DNA from: Sulfuricella sp.
GTDB lineage: Bacteria > Pseudomonadota > Gammaproteobacteria > Burkholderiales > Sulfuricellaceae
DNA: 64,000 bases
Reading direction: 5' to 3'
Assembly: GCA_028713975.1 (NCBI GenBank)
Contig: JAQTNE010000006.1
Coordinates: 62,001-126,000 of the forward strand
Program-made: the position numbers and the translations under genes
Shown here: in pieces, positions 29,116 through 38,377 of the stretch
Numbering within the stretch: the stretch's first letter is position 1
How the letters are laid out: each line of letters begins with the position of its first letter
Notes under the pieces: model-generated
What the model was told of the DNA's origin: nothing
Seen by the model: the letters and a program-made list of their open reading frames with translations, nothing else
The model's database searches: none

Positions 29116-29883
29116 TCAGAAGCCCAGGCTTTCAAGCAGATCATCGACCTGCTGCTGATTGGTCACGACATCGCTGCGGCCAGTGGCATTGATGACAGGG
29201 CCATTCAGCAGGCTGCTGTCTATCTCAGTTCTTTTATCGGCGGGAGTCGTCGCCAGCAGCAATTGCAGCATGTCATGTTCCATTTGCTGCGCCATGTCGG
29301 CGACCTTTTTGATCACTTGGCCGGTGAGATCCTGAAAATCCTGTGCCATCATGATTTCCGTGAGCTGGGCACTGGTTGCCTTGGTGTGGCCAGGAACCTC
29401 TTTCAGATAGCTGCGGGTTTCATTCGCCAGTTGCTTGAATTCTTCCAGGTTGAGCTGGTTATCGAACAGGCGTTGCCATTTGGTGCTGAGTCCGGCTGCA
29501 CCAGCTTCGAGCTTGTCCTGGATCGGTTGGGCGGTTTCCGTGGCGGTCAGGGCTCGTTCTGCCGCCTTTTGTGTCATTGTCGCGATATAGGCGAGACGTT
29601 CGCGGGTGTCGGGTATTGATTCGACGGTTTGGGCCAGTTTTTTGTCATATCCCAGTTCGCGCAGGGTATCGTGCAGCTTTCGGGTCAAATGGCCGATTTG
29701 CGAGAAGAGGCTCTCTTCCGTGCCGGATGGCGCTGATTCATCAGGGGCTGTGGCCACTGGAGCTACGCTTTTAGGTGCTGTTTCGGATTCGGCCGGTTGG
29801 GTGCCGCTGGCCATCACAATGCTATCGAACAGTGCTTCCAAATCGTCGGAATCCCCGCTACCTGAGGTATTGTTACTCACCAA
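29116..29883 (-). CDS. cheZ: Chemotaxis protein phosphatase CheZ
   Basis: Dephosphorylates CheY-P and resets the flagellar motor signal. The central long helices and the catalytic stretch MMAQDFQDLTGQVIKKV (with the Asp/Gln pair used in catalysis) are present. The C-terminal CheY-binding amphipathic helix is probably DDLLESLGF at the very end. The protein is 255 aa with an acidic N-terminal region. It follows cheY in the operon by 80 bases, an arrangement also seen in E. coli. Confidence 0.94.
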   Translation of the reverse strand: MVSNNTSGSGDSDDLEALFDSIVMASGTQPAESETAPKSVAPVATAPDESAPSGTEESLFSQIGHLTRKLHDTLRELGYDKKLAQTVESIPDTRERLAYIATMTQKAAERALTATETAQPIQDKLEAGAAGLSTKWQRLFDNQLNLEEFKQLANETRSYLKEVPGHTKATSAQLTEIMMAQDFQDLTGQVIKKVADMAQQMEHDMLQLLLATTPADKRTEIDSSLLNGPVINATGRSDVVTNQQQVDDLLESLGF

Positions 29884-29963
29884 ATCTCTCCTTGCATACG
29901 ATTACTCAAGATTTTTTAAAATCCTGGAATATTTCGGAATGTCGATCATGCCTCAACAATTAT

Positions 29964-30353
29964 TTATTTCCCCATCTTCTCAAATATCTTATTCAGTTTT
30001 TCCTCAAGTACGGCAGCGGTAAAGGGCTTGACGACATAGCCGTTGGCACCCGCCTGGGCTGCAGCGATAATGTTTTCTTTCTTGGCCTCGGCAGTGACCA
30101 TCAGTACCGGCAGATGTTTCAGGGCGGGGTCGGCGCGGATAGCCTGGAGCATTTCGATCCCGGTCATGTTTGGCATGTTCCAGTCGCTGACCACGAAGTC
30201 GAAATTACCGCTACGCAGTTTGTTGAGGCCCGCCACGCCGTCTTCGGCTTCATCACAATTGGTGAACTCCAGCTCTTTCAGCAAATTGCGTATGATCCGC
30301 CGCATCGTCGAGAAATCGTCGACGATCAGAAATTTCATGTTCTTATCGGCCAT
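29964..30353 (-). CDS. cheY: Chemotaxis response regulator CheY
   Basis: Single-domain receiver that, when phosphorylated, binds FliM and changes motor direction. The residue numbering matches the E. coli protein exactly: D12, D13, phosphoacceptor D57 (VVSDWNMP), T87 (MVTAEA) and K109 (YVVKPF). It is 129 aa long. Its partner FliM, with the N-terminal CheY-binding motif, is encoded in the fli cluster of this window. Confidence 0.97.
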   Translation of the reverse strand: MADKNMKFLIVDDFSTMRRIIRNLLKELEFTNCDEAEDGVAGLNKLRSGNFDFVVSDWNMPNMTGIEMLQAIRADPALKHLPVLMVTAEAKKENIIAAAQAGANGYVVKPFTAAVLEEKLNKIFEKMGK

Positions 30354-30468
30354 TAATGAAGCTCCGCAGGTGATATGGTTTTTTGCATTCCACCATTATA
30401 CGATGCCATGGTACGGTTTGGGATATTGCCTTCGGGTGAGGTGTTGTCGTATCTCATGGCGCAACTGC

Positions 30469-31401
30469 CTATCTGAGCAATAATGGGCGCAAGGTGTCGG
30501 ATAGAACGGCCGGATCGAATTTGGCGACATAAGCATCCACGCCGACGCGTTTGCCCATGTCGCGGTTGGCTTCCGACGAAAGTGACGAGTGCATGACCAC
30601 TGGAATGCCTTCGAACCGTTTGTCCGACTTGATGTTTTTCGTCAGGACGTAGCCGTCCATTTCCGGCATTTCCGCATCCACCAGGATAATTTTGATCTGG
30701 TCGTATACCGAGGAGCCATCCTGCTGGGAACGGGCCGCCATATTTTGCAGCTTTTCCCATGCCTCCAGGCCGTTGGTGGCGTGTTGATATTTCACTCCCA
30801 GTTTGTCCAGTACCATGACGATTTCCTTGCGTGCTATGGCAGAGTCGTCGGCAAAAAATATCGTCGGTTCCGTTTCGGTTTCGACCGGAGCAAGTTCGGG
30901 TATGGGTTCGATGCCAATGGCGTTGGCCAGAATCTGCTCAACATCGAGAATTGAAACGAGTTTGCCATCGGGCAATTCCGTGATCGCGGTAATCAGGCCA
31001 TCGTTGCCGGCCAGCATGGTTTGCGGCGGTTTGACCTTGTCCCAATCCACCCGGATGATGCGGTCGACATCGTGCACCAGGAACCCTTGGGTGTGACGGC
31101 TGAATTCCGTGACGATCATGGTTTGGCCAGTGTCTTCCGGCACATCTTCCAGATGGATGATCTTGGCCAGTGCGATGACCGGGATGATGTTGCCGCGCAG
31201 GGAAATTACACCCTCGACGCCATCCGGCATGTTGGGGGATTTTGTAACCTTGGGCGTTTGGCAGACTTCGCGCACCTTGAATACGTTAATGCCGAAAATC
31301 TCCCCGCTTCCCAGGGAAAAAAGCAGAATCTCCATTTTATTAGAGCCGGCCAGCTTGGTTCTGGCATCCACCGCATCGAGTAGTGGGTTGTGTTTTTCCA
31401 T
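30469..31401 (-). CDS. cheV: Chemotaxis coupling protein CheV, copy 1
   Basis: CheV joins a CheW-like coupling domain (about 1-165) to a receiver domain (about 175-310). The coupling half has GINVFKVREVCQTPKVTKSP and GVISLRGNIIPVIALA. The receiver has FFADDSAIARK, phosphoacceptor VDAEMPEMDG and YVAKFD, so it can be phosphorylated. It is 310 aa long and lies between the other cheV (26 bases upstream) and cheY (115 bases downstream). The two CheV proteins share the same layout and are paralogues. Confidence 0.95.
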   Translation of the reverse strand: MEKHNPLLDAVDARTKLAGSNKMEILLFSLGSGEIFGINVFKVREVCQTPKVTKSPNMPDGVEGVISLRGNIIPVIALAKIIHLEDVPEDTGQTMIVTEFSRHTQGFLVHDVDRIIRVDWDKVKPPQTMLAGNDGLITAITELPDGKLVSILDVEQILANAIGIEPIPELAPVETETEPTIFFADDSAIARKEIVMVLDKLGVKYQHATNGLEAWEKLQNMAARSQQDGSSVYDQIKIILVDAEMPEMDGYVLTKNIKSDKRFEGIPVVMHSSLSSEANRDMGKRVGVDAYVAKFDPAVLSDTLRPLLLR

Positions 31402-31427
31402 GCTTATTCCCCAATAACTATATGTGG

Positions 31428-32369
31428 TTAACCTAAAATCCGCGCCAGGGTGGCCGCTAGTTTTTGCGGTTCAAATTTAGGTACATATTCGTCCACCCCG
31501 ACTGAACGGCCAAGTTGCTGATTGGCCTCACTGCTCAGGGATGAATGCATGATGACCGGAATGCCGGCAAAACGGGAGTCGCTTTTGATGTTTTTGGTCA
31601 GGACATAACCATCCATTTCCGGCATTTCCACGTCGGTCAGTACCAATTGGATCATGTCGCTGACGGGGACGTGCGCTGCAACGGCCTGTGCGGCGATTCT
31701 TTGTAGTTCTTGCCAAGCCTGTGCGCCATTATTCGCGCTGACATAACGGACATTCATGACGTCCAGGGTACGCTTGATCTGGTTTCTGGCAACGGCGGAG
31801 TCGTCGGCAAAGAATATCGTGCGGTTTTGCTGCTCAATAGGCTGGATGTGGGTGAACAGGTAGTCGTCATCGAAATGGCTGGTTTCGGAAAGAACTTTTT
31901 CCACGTCCATCATCATTACCAGCCGCCCATCCGCCAATTCTGTCACTGCGGTGATCAAGCCGCCCATTTGCGCGGTCAGCATATCGGGGGGAACGCGCAT
32001 GGCCGCCCAGTCGAGGCGCAAAATGGTATCGACTGCTTCCACCAGGAAGCCCTGGGTGTGCCCGTTATATTCGGTGACGATCATGATTTCCGGTTTTTTG
32101 TCGGTTTCTACGTTGGCATATTTAACCAGATCGACGACCGGCACCAGAACGCCGCGCAGGCTGACCATGCCTTCGACTGAAGAAGGCATATCGGGAGCGT
32201 GGGTGATTTCAGGTACGCGCATGACTTCGCGCACCTTAAAAACATTGACGCCGAATGTCTCCCTGCGACCGGTTCGATTGTCAACGCCCAGTGTGAACAG
32301 CAGGATTTCCAGCTTGTTCGTGCCGGCAAGCTTGGCGCGCGCATCGATGTTTTTCAAAAGTTCTGACAT
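31428..32369 (-). CDS. cheV: Chemotaxis coupling protein CheV, copy 2
   Basis: First gene of the leftward chemotaxis operon, 313 aa. The CheW-like half contains RRETFGVNVFKVREVMRVPE and GMVSLRGVLVPVVDLVKY; the receiver has FFADDSAVARN, phosphoacceptor TDVEMPEMDG and YVPKFEP. It is diverged from the neighbouring copy in the coupling half (an insertion, DNRTGRRE, precedes the beta strand). As no separate cheW is seen in the operon, one or both CheV proteins may do the coupling here. Confidence 0.95.
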   Translation of the reverse strand: MSELLKNIDARAKLAGTNKLEILLFTLGVDNRTGRRETFGVNVFKVREVMRVPEITHAPDMPSSVEGMVSLRGVLVPVVDLVKYANVETDKKPEIMIVTEYNGHTQGFLVEAVDTILRLDWAAMRVPPDMLTAQMGGLITAVTELADGRLVMMMDVEKVLSETSHFDDDYLFTHIQPIEQQNRTIFFADDSAVARNQIKRTLDVMNVRYVSANNGAQAWQELQRIAAQAVAAHVPVSDMIQLVLTDVEMPEMDGYVLTKNIKSDSRFAGIPVIMHSSLSSEANQQLGRSVGVDEYVPKFEPQKLAATLARILG

Positions 32370-32700
32370 GTTGTTGCTCTCCGTGAAAGGTCCCGATTCT
32401 TCGCCTCAGTCGGCTTGGTGGGCAGGACGCTTTACTAATATCACTTTCCAGCATCATACCTTGAATGTTGTCTTATTGCATTCCGTAAGTTGTGAGGTTG
32501 CTGACTGCCTTTGGTGCATAATTTAAATTGACTGGCCGTTTAATGCAAATAGGCAGGCCAAATTTTTTCATGCTGTGGGGCGAGGTAGCCGGCGGAGCCG
32601 GGCTTCACATGTAGGTAAAAACCTCTGTGGATAGTTTTCCGGGGTATCACAGTCAACAACAATTCGGTCAGTTGCGGTATGATTCCGGCATCAACCGGCC
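32370..32700. other. Divergent control region between the che operon and fleS
   Basis: 331 bases that must hold promoters for the leftward che operon and the rightward fleSR operon. No convincing sigma-54 site (correct GG-GC spacing), sigma-28 site or paired sigma-70 hexamers were found. An imperfect GC-rich hairpin lies near 32589-32610. No gene is seen. Confidence 0.55.
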
Positions 32701-33882
32701 ATGGAGATTAACGTATTGTCGAATACCCCCAAGCAGGTCGACCCGAAGGAACTGGAGCAGGCATTTTCGCTTTTCAACGAGGCGTCGGCGCAGCTTACCG
32801 GCGCCTACCAGGAATTGCAGCAGCAGGTAGAGAGACTGACGGGCGAGCTTGCCGTGGCCAATGTGGAGTTGCGTCGCCAGTTGCTGGAAAAGGAGGCATT
32901 GTCGCAGCGTTTGAGCCATTTGCTTGCGGCTATGCCCGCGGGTGTGGTGGTGCTGGATCAACAGGGCGGCATCAGCGAGATGAATCCGGCCGCTCAGGAA
33001 TTGCTGGGAGAAAACCTCGCGGGCAGGACGTGGACGGAAGTCGCGGCGCATGTGCTGGTTCAAACCGTGGCACCGCATGAGTGGGATCTTGTGCCAACCA
33101 GAGGGGTGGTGCCGCGCCGGGTCAGTATTTCCAGCAGCCCGCTGGACGCTGCCGGCGGGCAGGTGCTGCTGATTCATGACATGACCGAAGCCTATGCCTT
33201 GCAGCGCGAGCTTCAGCGGCACCAGAGATTGTCTGCCATGGGCGAGATGGCGGCAGGATTGGCGCACCAGCTGCGCACGCCGCTCGCCACCGCCCTGCTG
33301 TACACCGCGCATCTGAACAAGCCTGATCTGGCGGAAGCCGAGCGGGTGCGCTTTGCCGATAAAGTTCTGGCGCGTCTGCGCCACCTCGAGCACCTGATTC
33401 AGGATATGTTGTTGTTCGTGAAGGGGGAGGGCGGCGGGCAGGATGCGGTGCCGCTGCCTTCTCTGCTGGTAGAATTGCAGCAGGTTATGGAGCCGCAAAT
33501 GGCCGAGCATGGGCTTGAATTCAAGGTCGAGGACGATAGCCGGGGAGCCACCGTGCTGGGTAGCCGCAAGGCATTGACGGGCGCGTTGCTCAACCTGCTG
33601 GAGAATGCCATGCAAGCCTGTCCAAGAGGCGGACGGGTCGAGCTGAGGTGCGAAGATGGAGGAAATGGACAGGTCGTGCTGAGCGTGACCGACAGCGGTA
33701 AAGGCATCGATGCGGCAATCCAGGATCGCCTGTTCGAGCCATTTTATACGACCCGCAATGACGGCACCGGCCTGGGGTTGGCGATTGTGCGCGGCGTTGT
33801 CGAGGCACATCGGGGTACGGTGCAGGTTAAATCGGCACCGGGCTGCGGCAGCGAATTCAGCCTGCGGCTGCCAAAGTTATGA
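32701..33882 (+). CDS. fleS: Flagellar two-component sensor kinase, FleS/FlrB type
   Basis: Cytoplasmic histidine kinase controlling mid-class flagellar genes. An N-terminal coiled coil (about 15-75) leads into a PAS domain (MPAGVVVLDQQGGISEMNPA), the H-box LAHQLRTPLATALLY and an ATPase domain (NLLENAMQAC, DSGKGI, GTGLGLAIVRG). No membrane segment is seen, as expected for FleS/FlrB. The product is 393 aa. fleR follows after 25 bases. The combination with fleR directly before fliE is the polar-flagellum order of pseudomonads and vibrios. Confidence 0.9.
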   Translation: MEINVLSNTPKQVDPKELEQAFSLFNEASAQLTGAYQELQQQVERLTGELAVANVELRRQLLEKEALSQRLSHLLAAMPAGVVVLDQQGGISEMNPAAQELLGENLAGRTWTEVAAHVLVQTVAPHEWDLVPTRGVVPRRVSISSSPLDAAGGQVLLIHDMTEAYALQRELQRHQRLSAMGEMAAGLAHQLRTPLATALLYTAHLNKPDLAEAERVRFADKVLARLRHLEHLIQDMLLFVKGEGGGQDAVPLPSLLVELQQVMEPQMAEHGLEFKVEDDSRGATVLGSRKALTGALLNLLENAMQACPRGGRVELRCEDGGNGQVVLSVTDSGKGIDAAIQDRLFEPFYTTRNDGTGLGLAIVRGVVEAHRGTVQVKSAPGCGSEFSLRLPKL

Positions 33883-33907
33883 TTGTATTTTTTGAAGTTA
33901 CCAAGCC

Positions 33908-35239
33908 ATGAAGCCATTGCCAATTTTAATTGTTGAGGACGACCGGGATCTGCGCGAAGCGCTATGCGACACGCTCGGCTTGGCCGGCTATGAGGTTCTG
34001 GATGCAGCGGACGGGGCGGCGGCGCTGAGCGTGCTGGAAAAACGGAAGGTTGGCCTGGTGGTGTCGGATGTGCAGATGCACCCTATGGATGGACATACCT
34101 TGCTGCGCGAGATCAAGGCCACTTATCCTTATGTCCCGGTGCTGCTGATGACGGCCTACGGCATGATTGATAAAGCGGTGGAGGCGATGCGCGCTGGCGC
34201 ATGCACTTACCTGACCAAGCCGTTCGAGCCGGACAAACTGCTGACGGAGGTGGCGCGCTATATGTTGTCAGCGCATCCAGCGAATGGTTCTGAAATGGTG
34301 GCCGAAGACCCACGTATGGGCGAACTGCTGGTGCTGGCGCAGAAAGTTGCCGCAACCAGTGCAACTGTCATGATTACCGGTGAATCCGGCTGTGGCAAGG
34401 AGGTGATGGCGCGTTTCATTCATCGGCATTCGCCGCGCGCTGACAAACCGTTCGTGGCGGTCAACTGCGCCGCGATCCCGGAAAATTTGCTTGAGTCCAC
34501 CTTGTTCGGTTATGAAAAGGGCGCTTTTACCGGCGCCACCCAGTCGCATGCAGGCAAGTTCGAACAGGCACAGGGCGGTACCCTGCTGCTGGACGAGATT
34601 TCCGAAATGCCGCTGTCGCTCCAGGCCAAATTACTAAGGGTACTGCAAGAGCGTGAGGTGGAGCGTGTCGGCGGGCACCGGGTGATTCCTCTCGATATCA
34701 GGATTATCGCTACCTCCAATCGCGATATGGGCGAGATCGTGGCGCGCGGAAATTTCCGTGAGGACCTGTTCTACCGCCTCAATGTGTTCCCGTTGGAGCT
34801 GCCGCCATTGCGCGAGCGCCCGCTGGATATCGTGCCGTTGGCGCAGCATCTGCTCAGCAGGCTGGGCGGATCGCTCGGTCGGCCCGGAGTCGGGCTGTCC
34901 CCGGCGACGTCCGGGCAATTGACGCGATATGCCTGGCCGGGTAACATCAGGGAGCTTGAGAATGTCATCCAGCGCGCCATGATTCTCTCCCCAGGCAATA
35001 CGCTGGAACCGGAATATCTGCTTTTGCCAAAGTCTGCGGAAGTCGCTCCACAGAAGGAGAGGCTGGCTGCCAGTGGCGCGATCGACATGAAATCGCTGGA
35101 GCGAAGCCATATTCTGGAAACGTTGGCATCGGTCGGCGGCTCGCGCAAGCTTGCTGCGGAGAAGCTGGGCATGAGCGAGCGCACCTTGCGCTACAAATTG
35201 CAGCAGTATCGGGAAGAAGGTGAAGGAGCGGGTAGTTGA
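33908..35239 (+). CDS. fleR: Sigma-54-dependent flagellar response regulator, FleR/FlrC type
   Basis: NtrC-family activator of 443 aa. The receiver has phosphoacceptor VVSDVQMHPMDG; the AAA+ domain has Walker A GESGCGKEV, the sigma-54 contact loop YEKGAFTGAT and GTLLLDEISEMPL; the C-terminal Fis-type helix-turn-helix is KLAAEKLGMSERTLRYKL. It should activate -24/-12 promoters, and two such matches occur in the following fli cluster (before fliE and before fliK). Confidence 0.93.
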   Translation: MKPLPILIVEDDRDLREALCDTLGLAGYEVLDAADGAAALSVLEKRKVGLVVSDVQMHPMDGHTLLREIKATYPYVPVLLMTAYGMIDKAVEAMRAGACTYLTKPFEPDKLLTEVARYMLSAHPANGSEMVAEDPRMGELLVLAQKVAATSATVMITGESGCGKEVMARFIHRHSPRADKPFVAVNCAAIPENLLESTLFGYEKGAFTGATQSHAGKFEQAQGGTLLLDEISEMPLSLQAKLLRVLQEREVERVGGHRVIPLDIRIIATSNRDMGEIVARGNFREDLFYRLNVFPLELPPLRERPLDIVPLAQHLLSRLGGSLGRPGVGLSPATSGQLTRYAWPGNIRELENVIQRAMILSPGNTLEPEYLLLPKSAEVAPQKERLAASGAIDMKSLERSHILETLASVGGSRKLAAEKLGMSERTLRYKLQQYREEGEGAGS

Positions 35240-35258
35240 TTTATTAAATCGGCGTAAT

Positions 35259-35275
35259 TTGGCATGAAATGTGCT
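35259..35275 (+). promoter_or_regulatory. Sigma-54 promoter upstream of fliE
   Basis: TTGGCATGAAATGTGCT fits the -24/-12 consensus, with GG and GC exactly 12 bases apart and the flanking T, CA, G and T also matching. It lies 83 bases before fliE and just behind fleR, the gene for a sigma-54 activator. Confidence 0.85.
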
Positions 35276-35357
35276 TTATTTTTTAAGCTGAGGCGGGCAA
35301 TATAGTGGCCGCCGCAATGGATAAGCAGCTATAATCTCGAGCTGGAGGCTGGACGCT

Positions 35358-35678
35358 ATGAATACGACACAAGGAATTGATCAACTACTCGGCCAGTTGC
35401 GAGCCGCTTCGGCGATTGCCGCCGGTGCGGAACCCGCTGCGGCTTCAACGGAAGGCGCGGATTTTGCCGCGCTTCTTAAGGCTTCGCTGGCGCAGGTGAA
35501 CGGCACGCAACAGGAAGCCGTCAGCTTGGGCAAAGCCTTTGAGCAGGGCGACCCCAATGCCAACCTCCAGGATGTGATGGTTTCCCTGCAGAAAGCCAAT
35601 ATTTCCTTCCAGACCATGGTGCAAGTGCGCAACAAACTGGTGTCCGCATACCACGAAGTCATGAGTATGCAAGTGTGA
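35358..35678 (+). CDS. fliE: Flagellar hook-basal body protein FliE
   Basis: Small rod-adaptor protein joining the MS ring to the rod, 106 aa. The conserved C-terminal half is present: LGKAFEQGDPNANLQDVMVS and ANISFQTMVQVRNKLVSAYHEVMSMQV, read here as two segments, including the VRNKLVSAYHEVM signature. It is the first gene of the fliE-R cluster, behind a sigma-54 promoter match. The gap of 94 bases to fliF shows no second promoter with proper spacing. Confidence 0.95.
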   Translation: MNTTQGIDQLLGQLRAASAIAAGAEPAAASTEGADFAALLKASLAQVNGTQQEAVSLGKAFEQGDPNANLQDVMVSLQKANISFQTMVQVRNKLVSAYHEVMSMQV

Positions 35679-35772
35679 CGCGGATGCAGGGTATCCACGC
35701 TTGCCATCACCACACTCTCTATGTAGAGAATAAAGCTCAACACTCTCAGGTTGGAGCCAAGGCGTAAATAAT

Positions 35773-37389
35773 ATGGCTGTCTCACCGCAGCAAACGATTT
35801 CCGCTCGTCTAAAGGAATTCACCCAGTTATCCGGCGGCCAGCAAATAGGGCTGATACTGGTGCTGGCAACCGTCGTTGCACTGGTTTCAGGCGCCTGGAT
35901 GTGGTCGCAGACGCCGGACTATCGCGTCCTTTACAGCAATCTTTCCGACCGGGATGGCGGGACAATCATCAATTCATTGCAGCAGATGAACGTACCCTAC
36001 AAGATGGCGGAAGGAGGGGGCGCCATCCTGGTACCTTCTACCCAGGTTTATGATGTGCGCCTGCGTTTGGCGTCCCAGGGTCTTCCCAAGGGCAGTGTGG
36101 TGGGTTTTGAGTTGATGGAAACCCAGAAGCTGGGTACCAGCCAGTTCCTTGAGCAGGTAAATTACCAGCGAGCCCTGGAAGGGGAATTGACCCGTTCCAT
36201 CCAGTCGCTTTCTGCCGTTCAGGGCGCGCGCGTGCACCTTGCGATTCCACGGCCTTCCGTATTCACCCGCGAGCAGCAAAAACCCAGCGCTTCCGTGCTG
36301 ATTAGCCTCCACCCCGGTCGCCTGCTGGATCGGGCCCAAGTCAGCGGCATTGTCCATCTGGTTTCAAGCAGTGTGCCGGACTTGCCGATCAAGAACATTA
36401 CAGTGCTTGACCAGAATGGCAACCTGTTGAGTGCCGCTGACGACGGCAAGACGAATGTCGGCCTCGACCCGGGACAACTGGACTATCTGCGCCAAGTCGA
36501 GCAAAGCTTCATCAAACGCATCGAAAATATTCTTAGCCCGATCACCGGTACGGAAAACGTACGGGCGCAAGTTGCGGCAGAGCTGGATTTCTCGCAAACC
36601 GAACAAACTGCCGAAATTTTCAGACCCAATACGCCAACTGAGGCTTCAATCCGCAGCCAGCAGAGCAATGAGTCCAGTGGTGGTGCCGGCCAGCCGGCAA
36701 GCGGCGTGCCTGGCGCGCTGTCCAATCAGCCGCCCGGCGCCGCCAGTGCGCCTCTCACGGCGCCTGCTGCCACGGCGGCAGGCGCTACTCCCGCGCAGCC
36801 TGCCGGTGGTGGAGGCGGGCGCAAGGAATCGACGGTCAACTATGAGCTGGATAAGACCATCAAGCATGTCAAGTCGCCGGTGGGGGGCGTCAAGCGCCTC
36901 TCGGTGGCGGTGGTGGTGAATTACAAGAAAGTTGTGGGCAAGGATGGAAAAGTTAATTTCAAGCCGATGTCCGCCGCCGAAATGGCGCAGATCAGCAATC
37001 TCGTCAAGGAGTCCATGGGTTACCGTCAGGATCGGGGCGATACGCTCAACGTGGTAAATGCCTCGTTCAGCGCTGTGGCTGAGGAAATTCCGGCAACACC
37101 GATCTGGAAGGATCCGGCGACGATCTCGCTGGCCAGGGAGATTGCCAAGAACCTGTTAATTGCCGGCATCGTGTTTTTCCTGGTATTCAAGGTGCTGCGC
37201 CCCTTGTTTAAGGAGCTCGCAACTCCGCCGCTGCTGCCTGAGGCCGAGCAGTTAGAGCACCTGGCGATGCCAGTGGATGCCATGAAGGCAGACTATGAAG
37301 ATCGCCTGAGGGTGGCCAAGGTAATGGCGCGCGAGGAGCCAAAGGTGGTGGCGAGTGTAGTCAAGGACTGGATTGGCAGCAATGAGTGA
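35773..37389 (+). CDS. fliF: Flagellar MS-ring protein FliF
   Basis: Forms the membrane/supramembrane ring on which the rotor and export gate assemble. Two membrane segments flank a large periplasmic part: GLILVLATVVALVSGAWMW near the N-terminus and LLIAGIVFFLVFKVL near residue 460. Periplasmic ring-building motifs include RVLYSNLSDRDGG, RLRLASQGLPKGS and RVHLAIPRPSVF. An Ala/Pro/Gly-rich insert lies at about 300-355. The C-terminal tail that binds FliG is retained. The product is 538 aa, and its stop overlaps the fliG start. Confidence 0.96.
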   Translation: MAVSPQQTISARLKEFTQLSGGQQIGLILVLATVVALVSGAWMWSQTPDYRVLYSNLSDRDGGTIINSLQQMNVPYKMAEGGGAILVPSTQVYDVRLRLASQGLPKGSVVGFELMETQKLGTSQFLEQVNYQRALEGELTRSIQSLSAVQGARVHLAIPRPSVFTREQQKPSASVLISLHPGRLLDRAQVSGIVHLVSSSVPDLPIKNITVLDQNGNLLSAADDGKTNVGLDPGQLDYLRQVEQSFIKRIENILSPITGTENVRAQVAAELDFSQTEQTAEIFRPNTPTEASIRSQQSNESSGGAGQPASGVPGALSNQPPGAASAPLTAPAATAAGATPAQPAGGGGGRKESTVNYELDKTIKHVKSPVGGVKRLSVAVVVNYKKVVGKDGKVNFKPMSAAEMAQISNLVKESMGYRQDRGDTLNVVNASFSAVAEEIPATPIWKDPATISLAREIAKNLLIAGIVFFLVFKVLRPLFKELATPPLLPEAEQLEHLAMPVDAMKADYEDRLRVAKVMAREEPKVVASVVKDWIGSNE

Positions 37390-38377
37390 CGACGGAGTAA
37401 CGAAGAGCGCCATTTTGCTGATGACCTTGGGTGAGGAAGAAGCGGCTGAAGTTTTCAAATATCTCGGCCCGAAGGAGGTGCAGAAGCTGGGGGCTGCCAT
37501 GGCGAAACTTGGCAACGTCAAGCGCGACATGTTGGAATCGGTGATGTATGATTTTCTCGCCTTGGCGGGCGAGAGAACCAACCTGGGCGGGGGTTCCGAT
37601 GAGTACATCCGCAGCGTGTTGAACAAGGCGCTGGGCGAGGAGAAAGCGGCCGGTATGATCGACCGCATCCTGCATGGCGGCGACACCAGCGGCATCGAGG
37701 GGCTGAAGTGGATGGACGGCAGCGCCGTGGCGGAGCTGATCAAGAATGAGCACCCCCAGATTATCGCTACCATTCTGGTTCATCTCGACCGTGATCAGGC
37801 GAGCGAGGTGTTGTCCTTCTTTACCGAGCGTCTGCGTAACGATGTGGTGTTGCGTATTGCCACCCTGGAAGGGATTCAGCCTTCTGCGCTGAAAGAGTTG
37901 AACGATGTGCTGAGCAAGCTCCTGTCGGGTGCCAGTAATCTAAAGAAAAGCGCGATGGGCGGCGTCAGGGCGGCGGCTGAAATCCTGAACTATGTCGGCA
38001 CCGCCAACGAAACTGCGATTATCGCCAGCGTACGCGATTACGACCCTGAGCTGGCGCAACAAATCCAGGACGAGATGTTCGTCTTCGAAAACCTGCTGGA
38101 TGTGGAAGACCGGTCTATCCAACTGCTGTTGCGCGAGGTGCAGTCGGAGTCACTGATCATTGCACTCAAGGGCACGAGCGAGGAACTGCGCGAAAAAATC
38201 TTCAAGAACATGTCGCAACGGGCCGCCGAAATGTTGCGCGACGACCTGGAAGCCAAAGGGCCGGTGCGTGTCAGCGAAGTCGAGGCGGAACAGAAGGAAA
38301 TCCTCAAGGTCGTGCGCAAACTGGCCGACGAAGGCCAGATTGTGATAAGCGGCAAGGGAGAGGAAAGCTTTGTCTAA
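37382..38377 (+). CDS. fliG: Flagellar motor switch protein FliG
   Basis: Rotor component that contacts the stator and carries torque. The family stretches KSAILLMTLGEEEAAEVFKY, EHPQIIATILVHL, the EHPQ-type motif, MFVFENLLDVEDRSIQLLLR and the charged C-terminal helices are present. ATG at 37382 overlaps the fliF stop by 8 bases; a TTG three codons upstream would add MAA. With this start the product is 331 aa, the usual size. Confidence 0.96.
   Translation: MSDDGVTKSAILLMTLGEEEAAEVFKYLGPKEVQKLGAAMAKLGNVKRDMLESVMYDFLALAGERTNLGGGSDEYIRSVLNKALGEEKAAGMIDRILHGGDTSGIEGLKWMDGSAVAELIKNEHPQIIATILVHLDRDQASEVLSFFTERLRNDVVLRIATLEGIQPSALKELNDVLSKLLSGASNLKKSAMGGVRAAAEILNYVGTANETAIIASVRDYDPELAQQIQDEMFVFENLLDVEDRSIQLLLREVQSESLIIALKGTSEELREKIFKNMSQRAAEMLRDDLEAKGPVRVSEVEAEQKEILKVVRKLADEGQIVISGKGEESFV

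Noticed and set aside
32544..32561. Sigma-54-like site on the minus strand before cheV
   Set aside because: The GC and CC elements are 13 bases apart instead of 12, which sigma-54 does not tolerate well.
35693..35712. Sigma-54-like site before fliF (GG ... TTGC)
   Set aside because: Spacing between GG and GC is one base too long.
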